The notes beneath the pieces are model-generated. The model searched no databases. It worked only from the letters and a program-made list of their open reading frames with translations, and was not told the DNA's origin. A stretch of 64,000 nt of DNA, taken from positions 62,001 through 126,000 of the forward strand of contig ML978214.1 in NCBI GenBank assembly GCA_010015745.1. The letters are read 5' to 3'. Of this stretch, positions 22,062-33,768 are shown piece after piece. Origin of the DNA: Setomelanomma holmii (lineage: Eukaryota > Ascomycota > Dothideomycetes > Pleosporales > Phaeosphaeriaceae). The translations under genes were made by a program, and so were the position numbers. Each line of letters starts with the position of its first letter. Positions within the stretch are counted from its first letter, which is position 1.

Positions 22062-25000
22062 TCAAACGATATCAAACAGCTTCTTCAACTCGACAATCAG
22101 CTTCCACTCGTCGTTACTAACATCGCTCCTGAAAAACTCCTTGAGCGTGTCAATACTCTTACGGCTAACCGCCGAATATAACGTGTCGTCCTCCTCCAGA
22201 TGGCGACCGTACATGGGCTGGTTGCTGCCTTCGATCTTGACGGCGACGGAGGGCTGGCCCTTTTTGCAGACTTGGATTTGCTTGTGGTCGCGCTCGATAG
22301 AAGTACTGCAGCAGCGTTAGCATATAATCTTCATAGGCCAAAGGGCAGGGAAATACGTACACTCTTCCAAGCTGTATGATTTCCTTGACACCAGTCGCGG
22401 CATTCTTCTTGACAGCACAGATAGGCGTCGTGATCTTGAGATTACCATCGACGACGTCAACACCAAGAACGATTGGATCCTTCTTGTTGAACACGGCGAC
22501 AGGCTTGAGAATGCAGGGGAAGACGGCCAGCATCTTACTCTCCTCTTTCCTCTGCTCCTCAAGCTGCTTCATATGTGCTGTGAATTTGTCAAAGAGATGG
22601 TAAATAATGTCGGCCTCGAAGATCTTGACGCCAATCTCATCAGCGTATGACTTGGCTTCCTTGTCGACCTTGACGTCGAAGCACAGCATGACGGCATATT
22701 CCTTGGCCTTTTCCAACATGATACCCGCGCGTAGGACGTCTTTTCGGAAGACAGGGCCGATGGAGATGGTGGACACGGGAATCTTCGAGACGCGCAGGAA
22801 CTCGAGCAGAGCTTCAAGGGAACCGAGGGTCGATGCCTGGACGGAGACACCACGACCGCTCTTCGATACTTTGCTGAGCAAATGTGCAAGATCACCCATG
22901 ACGTCGTCCATCAAATCTTCCTCGTCGTCGTTCGGACCTACAACGAGGAGACGCGAACCGGCAATGGCGTTGTCGAGACCATCGGCAGAAATCTTGATAC
23001 CCATGGCAGCCTTGACCTCCTTGTTGTGCACGTATTGCGACTTGACTCGAAGCTCCTTCATCTCGGCAGGCGTTAGGAGGGCTCGAATGTTGGTCACGAT
23101 AGGTTCTGGATTACCGCACAACACTATCCGATCGCCCTCGTGGAGGACACCGTTAGACAGGATAACGTCAATAGTTGTGCCGAGACCCTCGATAACCTTG
23201 ACTTCGAGAACGGTACACTCCACCTCGGACAGATACATGAGGTTGTTGGTTAGACGCTCTTGGGTGAGCTTGACAATAAGCTTGATCATGTCTGGGATAC
23301 CTTCTCCGGTATGCGCAGATGTTGGGCACACCGAGACGTACTTGGACATGTTCTTGTTCTTGAAGAAGAGCTCCGAGTTGAAACCTTGCTCTTGCAGCTG
23401 TGTGCGGACAAACGTCCATCGCTCGTCGAACTCGGCCTGCACGGCCTGCTTCTGGAGGGTGAAGCTGTCCTCGAAGCCGTTGTTGTCAATCTTCTTCCAG
23501 CCGAAGAGACGGTCAATCTTGTTCAGCGCGACGATAAAGGGTGTTCGTTTGTCTCGGAGCAGCCTCATCGACTCGATAGTCTGTGGCTCGAGACCGTGCA
23601 TGATATCGATGACAAGGATGGCAATATTACATAGCGAAGAGCCACGAGATCGGAGGTTGGTGAAAGACTCGTGACCGGGCGTATCGATGACAAGGAGACC
23701 AGGGACATTGAACACAAAGTCCTTGTCCTTGTTGACGACAGCGACCTTCTTCTCAAGAGCTTCAACGGGGAAGTAGGTTGCACCAATCTGCTGGGTGATA
23801 CCGCCGGCCTCGCCCTCTTGCACGTTGGTCTGTCGAATCTTGTCGAGGAGCTTCGTTTTACCGGTATCGACATGACCAAGGATACAGCAAATGGGAGACC
23901 GCAAGTTGTCTTTCGAACGGGCCGCCAGCGCCTTTTCGTGCTCCTCCTTTCTTCGCTCCGCGGCAGCGGCCTTTCGTGCAGCCTCTGCTCGTTGAGTTGC
24001 AGTGCCCTGCTCGTCTTCTGAGGAGTCGTCTTCGCTGTCTTCATCCGAATCAGTCTCTGAGTCGGACGCTGCCCTCTTTGTTTGTGCGGTCTTAGCCTCC
24101 TGCTCATTCGCAGCTGCTTCTTGTTTCGCCGTCTCCTCTTTGGCTGTCTTCTCAGCAGCTTTACGCTCCTCCTCTTCATCAGTGTCGACATCCCAGCTAT
24201 CCTTGACACCGTCATCTTCGTCTGCTAGTTTCTCCCAGTCGTCGCCTGAATCCTCCTCTCCCTTTTTAACTTCAGCATCGGCTTTCGCCTTCTCGGCTTC
24301 AGCAGCAGCGGCGGCGGCTTGCTCTTCGGCAATTCTGAGCTCCTCGAGCTTCTTCGCAGCCTCTTCAGCTTCTTTGGCCTCATTGGCTTTCTGTTCCTCA
24401 ATCTGCTTCTTTCGCTTCTTGCGGTCATCATAGAGAGGCTTCTTCTTCTCGGCTGGTTCGTCGAGCGCTGCCACCTTTGTGCCCTGGCTCTCAAGCATCT
24501 GCTTCAAACGAAGCTCATTCTTTGCCTTGGCCTCCTTTTGCGCCTTGGTCATGTATTTGCCCTCTTTCTTGAGCTGTTCGATCTTCTCCTTTTCCTTCTG
24601 CTTCTTGAGGGCCTTGGCTTCAGCTTGTCGCTTCAGCTCCTCCTCGGCCGCCCTCTCTTCTGCTTGTATCCTAGCCTTCTCTTCAGCCTCGAGACGAGCG
24701 AGCTCCTCTTCTCTCTGCTTGCGCTCCTCTTGTTGTTTCTGGAGGGCGGCGAGCGCAGGATTCAGCTTCTTCTTCTTGCCACCAGCCGCTGGAGGCTCCG
24801 GTGCAGCAGCTGCAGGTGTGGGAGCAGCGACGGGTGCTGCTTTGGTTTCGGCAGCCTTTGCAGGTTCCGCTTTCGCAGGGGCTGCACCCTTCTTCTTTGC
24901 AGCCTAGATTCACCGTCAGCATTCTGTTCAAATTTCCATTGTTGTGCGCGTACCAATTCCTTTTTCCGCTGCTTCTCCTTCTCCTTCTTTTCCTTCTCTT

Positions 25001-25409
25001 TCTCCGCCTTGGTCTTCACACGCGGCGCATCATCCGTTTTCTCCTCCTGTGGTTCTTCCTGCTTCTCAGCAGCACTACCCTTGCCCTTCTTCTTGCCATA
25101 GTTTCCAGCGAAGACATCGTCGTCATCGTCATCGAAGGTAGCCTCCTGTGGCGCCTTGCTCTCGAGAGGCGTACCGTTCTCTGCAGTAGGATCCTCGCCT
25201 TCTAGCTCAAAGTCTGCGCCCTTGTTGTTCTTCTTCTTCCCTTTGCGCCGTTGCAGCGCAGCCATGAGGTCGCCACCGGCCGCGTCGTCCGCAGCCTCCT
25301 CAGTATTGGGCTCATCTACGGCACCATTCTGAGGCGTTATCGACTCGCCCAAGTCGGCCTCCCAGTCGTCCTCCTGGGCCTTCTTGTTGCCCTTTTTCTT
25401 TGGCGGCAT
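22062..25409 (-). CDS. eIF5B: translation initiation factor eIF5B
   Basis: The GTPase that joins the 60S subunit to the 48S initiation complex (yeast Fun12, IF2 family). Exons: 25409-24954, 24903-22361 and 22305-22062, with introns of 50 nt (GTACGC...CTAG) and 55 nt (GTACGT...CTGCAG). The product is 1080 aa. The first ~480 residues are a highly charged Lys/Glu-rich low-complexity tail. The GTP domain follows with G1 GHVDTGKTKL (about residue 498), G3 DTPGHESF and G4 NKIDR. Domain II and the central alpha-beta-alpha domain come next. The last exon supplies the C-terminal barrel (SIERDHKQIQVCKKGQ...) and the eIF1A-binding end, VELKKLFDIV. Without the last splice the frame would run out of homology, so the short exon is well supported. 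Confidence 0.95.
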
Positions 25410-26256
25410 CTTGAGAGGGGGTGTGGGAGGTATGCGAGGTTTCGTGGGTGTGAGCGCAGAGAGAGCCTCTTGTGGCGGGGTTCAGGCCGTGGATTTTGCG
25501 GAAACGCTGGCGTGTGGGTGTTTTAGAGCAGTGCAGAATCTCGTAAAGAGAAGAGCCGTGAGTCAGACAAGTACCAATGAAGGCCTAGATCCGAAAGGAG
25601 CGACTGAATGTGCAGGCGCAAAGTACACGCACACTGGCCGTCGAAATTCCCGACGTTTGTGGTATCGATTGTTCTGTAGCGGAACACGGCGGGGTACAGA
25701 GGCGCTCGGACACCGTTCGAACGCCTGTGTCAACCACCAACACTCACACAGCCGATTGTGAAGTCCAGGGTCGTGACTTTGAACGCTGCCTTTTTGAGTT
25801 CAAGTAGTCAGAACCTACTTCTTTGGTTATTGGTGCAAATCGCGCACAGCTTCGAGGATGGGGACTAGATCAGTCCCGACCTTAGGGTGTGTCATTTGGA
25901 AGGCAGCAGTGATCACAACAAGTTTCACGCATCTGACTCGAAGAACATGTCTGACTCAATACATTATTATGTAGCCATTCATCCCTTCTCCAATCCCACA
26001 CAAATGGCCATCTAAATCCCAACATTTTTGCAATGCCGTTCAATGCAGTACAGATCCGCTACGCCAACAAACCCGAGTGATATGTTTGTAATACAACGCC
26101 GCTTGAAGCCAGAGAATGAGAGCATGCAGTGATTAGGTAGTGAAACGCCGCGATCGCAAGGTACATGGTACAAAGGAGTGCAAGATTTTTGGCGGCGCAT
26201 AGATTCGTTAAAGCATGCATGGAGATCCGCTGGTATGCTTAGAGGAAAGACATTCA
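25410..26256. other. eIF5B promoter and csmA 3' flank
   Basis: No gene seen. A frame continues past the csmA stop down to 26012, but it reads intron and 3' sequence and is not coding after correct splicing. Confidence 0.5.
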
Positions 26257-29200
26257 CTAATGTATGCCGTTGACGAGTAATGATTCGACTGATTGCCCGA
26301 TGAACTGCTTCTTGAGCGTAAGGTCGCATTGGAATCTGGACGATGTTAGGAAAAGATGATCGATGTAGCGGAATAAGTACAACATACCTTCGTTCCAATT
26401 CGCCCTTGACGGATTTCTTGGTTACGGTCATGAGATCGGATGTCGACAGGATATCTCGAATCTCCGCATAGATCACCTCATCGGCAGGAAGATGAGCCAA
26501 TTGTGACATCTCAGTGCCGCTCTCGTAGCCGCCATAGCCGCTCGGGGCAAGACTGATTCGAGACTGACTTTGAGTGTAGCGCGGGAGGTCGAGGTGAGAC
26601 ATTGGCCGCGATGGTGGCATGCCTCCATATTCTGAGCCAGCTACTGAGCCACCGAACGGCTTGCGAGTAGCGTACGTGAAGCCAGAAATCTCGGAGCGAT
26701 CGTCGCGCATAGTGTGTTGCTCCCACATCTCCGCTTGATACTCCTCCCACCTCTTCTTGGGGATGCTGGCAGGGTCGAATTTGCCTTCGTCCGAAACAAC
26801 AATCTTCTGACCCTTCTCACCGGTGACAACACGTGTGTTGCCCCATGAGAAGTCGTCCATGTGCCAGAAAGAGTACAGCGGCAGAGCGAAAGCGAAGATT
26901 GGCGTGGCCAACATGTAGATGATCATCCATCCGATCATTTCCCACTTGCGGCGAATGATGAAAATGATCATCTGCAGACCGTAAATAGCTCCCAGGAGAA
27001 TGAAGGCGGTGATGGGAACAACGTCTGGCGTGGCAATGACCGAGTAAATGAGGTAGCCAAGATAGACGACGATGACGGGCTGCACGATTGTCGAGACCAA
27101 ATCCAAAAAGACGATGAAGCGCATACTGAAGCAGCAGAAACCACAAAGCTGCTGAAGTGGAATCAGCTCGATCAAGTTGTGGACAGTCGAGTTGATCCAT
27201 CGACGACGTTGCGACATGAAGACGGTCCAGCTGTCGGGCGCCACAGTCCATGCATGTGCTCTCATGGTGTATTTGGTCTTGTACTTGGAGTGGCACTTCA
27301 GGAGCAGAGTGGTCAAGTAACGATCTTCTCCAAGATGCAGCAAGTTCTTCGTGTGCAGTGTGTCAACACGAATCTCTTGGTAAGCCTCGACAACCTCCTT
27401 GCTAACGAATAGTGGCTTTCCGGTCTCAGCGGCACGGATGCGATACATGGTGAAGCAACCGGGCAGACAGGTGACGGAGCCGAACAGACTTTCGAAGGCC
27501 TTGGTAAGGTTGTGGGAGATGTAGTATTCGTACACTTGCATCATGGTGATGAACGAAGATTTGGCGTTGGTGAGAGCAGTCTCACCACAAATAGCGATGA
27601 GGCGAGTGTCGTGTAGGAAAGCGGCAACGAATCGGGTAGCAGCGTCCGGAGCAACGACCGTGTCGGCATCGATCTGTAACAAGAACTCGTAGAAGGTAGG
27701 ATTGACGCCGATGATGTTGCGGATCTGGTGATGCATTTCAAGCTCAAGCGGGCTCATTGGCAGATTGTAGTGCACGCGGTTGAGGAACCTCATGAGGATA
27801 ATCTGGGAGTCACGCTTGCCTCGATTGCCAGGCTTGGAAACCTCGGCTGGCTTGCCGACCTTGACCACGACCAGGAAGGGCACGATGTGGCCCTGTACCT
27901 CGTAGAGACCCGAGTAGCACTTACCCATGTTGTGTTGACGTTGACCTTCACCCAGACTTTCGAAGCTGAGCGGATCAGGGTCGGTAGACTCAGGAACGCC
28001 CAAAATGTCAAGGACGATGCGAGGAGTAGGCTTGTCATTGCCTTGACCGATAATCATACCATCGCAAACAATGACGAGTAGCTTGCGCTTGTCATCATAC
28101 TTCATCCTGGCAGCGGAGTCGATGGCACGACGCAAAGACTCCTCGTCCTCGGTATACGCTGGAACAGTGCAGATGATGAACTTGTCGATGTTCTCGGGGT
28201 CTGTCTTCCTGGAAAACTGCAGAGCTGCGAGAAACTTGAAACCGATGACACTGACCAAGAGGATGGAGATTGCGAGAAGGAGGTACTTTGCGAATAGACA
28301 CTTTGCGGAGTTTCTGGTATCGAGATCACCGACGTAGAACAGATTGTCGAGGCAGACTTGCATGTTGTTCTTCTTCGTCGCATCCATAGAGAGACCATTC
28401 CAATATTTGGTGATGTCTTTTCCAGACTGTACGCGGAAGATCTGAACGATACCATCATCCAAAAAGTTGGTGTTCTTGGAGATGTTCGGGTCCTCCTCGC
28501 CTGGCGGTGGATCCTTGACTTCACGGCCACCAGGCATGTATTGCGTCAAATCGTAGACCTTGTTGTTCATGTAGGCTATAGAATCACCCTTGTTAGCCAA
28601 GGTCTTCAGGTACTGGGGACTGAATCCAACACGGCCCTTCATGTAGTTCGACTTCAGGAACACCTGCTGTTCAAACCACCAATCAGGCCGCGAGTCGTTG
28701 GTGAACCAGCGGAAGTCGTGATATTTGGCGTTGAGGTCGGTAGTACTGATGAGGTTGTTCGCGGAGGATGCAGTGTAGTTGGAGGTCCTGTAATTGAGCT
28801 GAACACCAGGATGGATTTCCCCATCCACGCCAGTGCATAGAGCATTAACCTGGACCGGGAACAGGTTGGTAGCATCCTTTCCAGCATACTTCTCTAGATT
28901 CTTCTGAGGGATAATGTTGGGGTAATGGTGGGGAATGAAGTCGCCGAGATCGTAAACAATGCCTCGCATGGCCACATAGGCATCATGGTTGTTCTTGCCA
29001 TCGTACGATGAGAGCTCAGAGGTGGAGTAAACATGCTGTGTTGGACAGATCAACATCGGAAAACCGATCATGAGGAAGATAACAAAGCCGCAACTCAGCC
29101 AAATGAGCAGGTTGATAGCCAGCTTTTCACGCCATGCGATTCGTACATCCTTGCGCTTTATCCGTCCGATGAGTCGGATGGCGACGTCGGGAATCAGGAA

Positions 29201-31893
29201 TGTGAGCATGTAGACGAGGAACATCCATCGCTTGCGGCTGCCAGACACAGGCAAGACGTCAACTTCTTCAAGTTTTTTGTCTGCAGCCTTCTCATCGAGG
29301 ACCTTTGGTTGCTCGAGCCCGTGGAACATGTCACCGTTTGTGATGCCTGAAGGTGCTTCTGAGCGAGCATCAACGTCCTTGCTACCGAAGTAGTTTCCAC
29401 CCTTGTCATTGTAAAACTCGCCAGGTGAGGGCGAGAGCAGGCCAGATCGAGCGTCACCAAATGATCGGCCAGCATCTGGAGTCAAGAGATTGTCGTTCGA
29501 ATCGGCAAAGCCACGACCCATGGGAACAGCGCCAGTAAGGTCGGCAAGCTCAAGCCAGCACCTTTCGCTGAGGAAGACGCCAGTAGCTCCCACGCGAACT
29601 TCGTTCTCACGCCATGGCTTGCTGTCAAGGATCGTCTCGACTTTGTCCTTCTCGCTGCCTACAACAGCTGCGTCGGAGTGGGCCAATCCGAGGAACTCGG
29701 CGAAAGGCAGGAAGATGCTGTAATCGGCTTTCCGGACACGATTGCTGATCTCTGCGATACCAAGGGCCTGCACCTGGGCTCGGACACACTTGCTGTCGAA
29801 TTGGTTGGCAATCCGGCGCTCATTAGGCTTGATACAGAAGACGAAGTAAGGATTGGCCTTCCGCATAGAATTGTCGATGGTCTTGAGGGCGCTGACGGTC
29901 TGACCCGCAGCACCGGTTTGCTTGTCAGAGCTTCCACCCTTCCTTGAGCCAGACATGTTGCTTTCAGCGTCGCTGGGGGCTTCCTCGTCGAACACGTTCA
30001 CTTGTCGGCCGTACCTACCAGTCTTGTCGGCTTTGCGGCGTGCCATACTAGGCATACGGGTGGGCTTGGAGCTGACCGAGGCTTGCACAATGGCGGACTT
30101 TTCCTTGGGATGGGACATCTTGTGCAGCGCTTCTTGACCAAACAACTGCTGGATGAAAGGCGCCTGAGCTGACTTGAGGAGGTTGATCATGTCGCCAGAA
30201 ATGAGTTCTGCGTTCTCTTCGAGGATGCCCTCCGTGCTGTAGTCTACGTCCCCACAGTAGTGGCGTACGGTGAAAGTAGGGCTTGTATTGGGCGTGGGGA
30301 AGTTGCTTCCTGGTTGGATGACGTTCTGGCTGCCAGGTATAATTGACGGGTTCTTGCCATCGAAGCGCTTGCGGAGCACTTCCAGATACTGCATGTCAGT
30401 CTTGCCACGACGCATCTGGTCGTCGAGGATGGCTAGGAGTCCGTTGCCAGACTTGAGAAGCCCGCTCTTTGCTTCAGAGTTGTCATAGAATTCTGTGCCA
30501 GGTAGAGCAATTTCTTCGGCCTCTAGCTCTTGCATCTGGCGCTTGAAGAAGCTGTCCTGGGTGAAGGCAATGAGATTCTCGTTGGCTGTGTTGATGAGGA
30601 GCTGATCCAGAGACGAGCCTGTCGCAGCAGAGTGCTGGAACCCAGGAAAGTCCACGAGGGAGACGGTGTTGGAGATCTCTTCGGGGAGTACAGATATCCG
30701 CGAATTCATCTGCTCCATGATCCAGGTTACCAGCAGCGAGTAGAGAGCACGAGCAAGCTCGTCTGCATTGGCACGAGCACCCTTAGGGTCCAACATGACT
30801 GTCACACGCTCCCGGTAGAGCGTCTTGGATTTGTACCGCAAGCTTTGCTCCAGATCGGCGATGGCGACTCCCAAGAATTGTGCAATGGGAGTCAGACACT
30901 CCTTGTTCCTCACGACGGTGAGAGACTCGCCGCCCTCGTGGGAGTAGCCACCGCTGTCGTCCGCTCCAGGAGTAGTCGACTGGCCTGTCTCGAACTCAAG
31001 CTGGCCAATGTGCAGAATGGTGGCCATGATCTCGCAGATGCCCGCAATGCTCTCCTTGCCAAACTCAAGTTTTCGCAGGGCCGTCTTGAAATCCTGGAAC
31101 CCTTTTGGATCGTCAATGCCAACCTTCAGCTGGGTAGGGTGTCCAAGGTATCGCCATCTCTTGCTCGAACCCAACGATGCCCGATGGCCTGCAGAACCAT
31201 CTCCGACAAGATCCAAATGAAGATGTCTCTTCTCAGCGGCACTGGTGCCGGCGAGGAGGTAGTATAGAACATGGTAGTTGCGCTCTCCGGTGGGTACTGA
31301 GGCAATGCGGCTGCGTTCGAGACGATGTGCAAGGAATTGGGCACCCAGTAGTGTGGCGTGGTTGGATGTAGAGGTGTTGTACTGGAGCTCCAGAAGGAGG
31401 CCAGACTTGGAGGCAAGGGGCGTGGTGAGGGACTTGGTGGTGGTGAAGGCCTCGAACACGAAGTTGGCGTGCTCAATCTTCTTCGACAGCGGTGTTGAGG
31501 AGTATGAGAGCAATGCTCTCAGCATGTGTCCACGAAGGGTGGTCTTGCCGGACCCTGAGTCGCCCCTGCTCCCGTTAGAACTGACCTCATCTGATGTATG
31601 CATCCCACTTACAAAAAGGCGACCATCTGATCCTCTGAGCGCTGGCCAAGCCGCATATAGGCTCTTTGTGCGAGGTCCTCAGCGGCCTGGTGAGCGCTTC
31701 CATCCTTTCCGCCATCGACGCCCCGGCTAGCGTCCGTGTATGTATTTATCGAGACAAAGCCGTGTGACGAGATCAATGCGACGGGGAGATGTGCGTGGTA
31801 GCGACTGGCGAGGGCGCCGGTCACGCCCGTGTCGTTCTGCTGGTGTGTCGGCAGGGCTGGCAGCGACGGCTGCTGCAGCACGTTGGCGGTCAT
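26257..31893 (-). CDS. csmA: class V chitin synthase with myosin motor-like domain
   Basis: Polymerises UDP-GlcNAc into chitin at hyphal tips and septa. Exons: 31893-31613, 31565-26388 and 26335-26257; introns of 47 nt (GTAAGT) and 51 nt (GTATGT). The product is 1845 aa. The motor-like domain at the N-terminus has an intact P-loop GDSGSGKTT created across the first splice (residues 95-103) and the motif NYHVLYYLLAGTSAAEK. A transmembrane pair near residue 870 and a cytochrome b5-like segment (YVAMRGIVYDLGDFIPHHYP, about 960) follow. The chitin synthase core has QIDADT (about 1394), LGEDR (about 1507) and QRRRW (about 1547). The DEK_C-type end, about 1790-1845, is completed by the last exon (FQCDLTLKKQFIG...). 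Head to head with csmB, as in Aspergillus. Confidence 0.95.
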
Positions 31894-33768
31894 GGTGGAC
31901 GAACGCGTCCCCGTGGGAGCGCTGGGCAGGTTTGAACGTCAAGCAGGCGCGGTCGGGGCCGATGAGGCAATTGCACTGGTTGAAACGGCTGTCTTGTGGT
32001 GGTGGAGGCGCGTCACAGTTGACAGCTGTTGGAATGTAAGGGTACAAATGCCGAGAAACACAACGCGCTCGGCAACCGCGACAGGCACTTGAGCGAATGA
32101 ATTAGGGCAGCGAACGTGGTGAAGAGCTACAAACGAAGGAATTGGGTGTTCAAGGCCGTTGACAGCGTCAAAGAAGGGGTCGAGTGCTGTCTCGCCCAAA
32201 ATGCTGGGGCTTTACACACGAGACTAGCTCGCCTTCTCGCACCTCCGCCCGCCGCCGCTGTGGTCTGTGTTGACTAGGAGACCTTACAAAAAGGGGCCGC
32301 AAAAATAGACATTTATTACGCCGAACGGGGTTATTGCCCTTGAACAATGCTGCGCTGTTCTACCTCCCCTGCTTATTGATGACACCACCGAGGATCTTGT
32401 GAGGGTCAATACGAGCAGCCTCGCCCCCTCTCTCGTGCTGCACTGGACACAGCAGAGACGACTCAACACTCGAGGTGGAGGGTGGCCGTGGTTTTGCTTT
32501 CCACTGCTCACCATCCCGAGCACCTTATGCCCGACCCGCGCTGGATTCACAGAGAACCAACGGCTGTAGCTAGCGCATCGCATCTGGGGACAGGCGATCA
32601 TCGTTGCATGCTTGTCTGCACCTTGTCTGCACGCTAGAACCGTATCGATTGCGCGTTCTCACTCCCACCCAATGCGAACTCCTCAACGCTGCTGCAGCCC
32701 GAGTTGTCTTGACGACCGCGCGGGCACTCAGCTGTCTGGTGAGGTCTCCATGTTTCGGATGAGAGCGCTGCAGAGCAACATCAACACGCCTCGATGCTGG
32801 CCGCGGTGTCGGCGTGCAGAGGCTGTGCTCTCTGCCTGACGGCTGGCTGGCTGGCTTTGCGGATGGAACGTCAAGAACAAGTGCTGCCGCTTCCGGTGGG
32901 AGACTGGCTGAAAAGAGGGGCCCTGCTTCTTGACGTCAGCACGTTTTGTAATTGCTGGATCATGAGTGACAGCTAGCCCGTGGTGCATTGGGGAAAGCAA
33001 TTTACATTTTTCTCAGGAAGATTGCAAGGCGATTATTGTGGATATAACGATGTGCATTCCATGGCATCGGCGGAAGAGCCGCCCCCATTGCCCACAACCA
33101 TGACACTGACACTTCTTATCGATAGCCTGACACTTCATCGCTCACGGCGATGAGGTTGTTCAGCCCGTTCATGTTGGGACTGCTAAGACTCTCCCGCTAT
33201 GTAAACAATACAACCGCCTAAAAATAGGGGGCGCGATCTGTTTGCACGCCACTCCGCCGCCGCAGCGCGCATATTGGTTGATCGGCCGGGTGCCGCAACT
33301 GGTCGTGGCAACGAAAACCAAGCCTTGACACCCCTGGCCTTCGGCTGCTTGTGGGGACGCTGAGCGCTGCATTGGCCCGAATGTTGCAGCTAAATGCCCC
33401 TATTGTTACGCTGCCACCAAGCCAGAACGGGCCTCACGCAGCAGCCCAGGAATGGAGATTCGCCCTGAAGCCAACAAACATCACTGCTCCTCTGTCTGCG
33501 TCTGCTGGCTTCTCACGTTACGTGCATTTGCAATTCTTTCGCTTCACCAGTACAGTCGTTTAATACTAACCCTCGCTTGGACTCCGCGTTTGCAGTGAAA
33601 GGTGCTGCCGGTGCACCGTTTCCACATTAACCCTCTGAACAACACCCGCACGCTCGGGTAGAGAGACTCTTGACACTCGTTACATCAACCGGCGCAGCCC
33701 TCACGCCTGCCATCGATCGTCGACCTCTCCCTCACCACCGAAGGGGCGACCCGCCTCAGCCCGCAACC
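31894..33768. promoter_or_regulatory. shared promoter region, csmA / csmB
   Basis: 1.9 kb between two divergent start codons. CCAAT pentamers occur at 32669-32673 and, on the other strand, at 32987-32991, 33273-33277 and 33371-33375. Part of it must be 5' UTR. Only short, featureless ORFs occur. The arrangement suggests coordinated expression of the two motor-domain chitin synthases; binding factors are not identified here. Confidence 0.55.

Noticed and set aside
22607..23674. Long plus-strand ORF (355 aa) opposite eIF5B, and similar ones at 24002-25205
   Set aside because: Antisense shadow of a conserved gene; its Ser/Leu/Phe-rich content mirrors the Lys/Glu-rich coding strand.
26012..26256. 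Extension of csmA past 26257
   Set aside because: This frame reads through the last intron and the 3' flank; splicing at 26387/26335 restores the known class V end.
30530..31267. Plus-strand ORF (245 aa) opposite csmA
   Set aside because: Antisense to the motor domain; no domain of its own.
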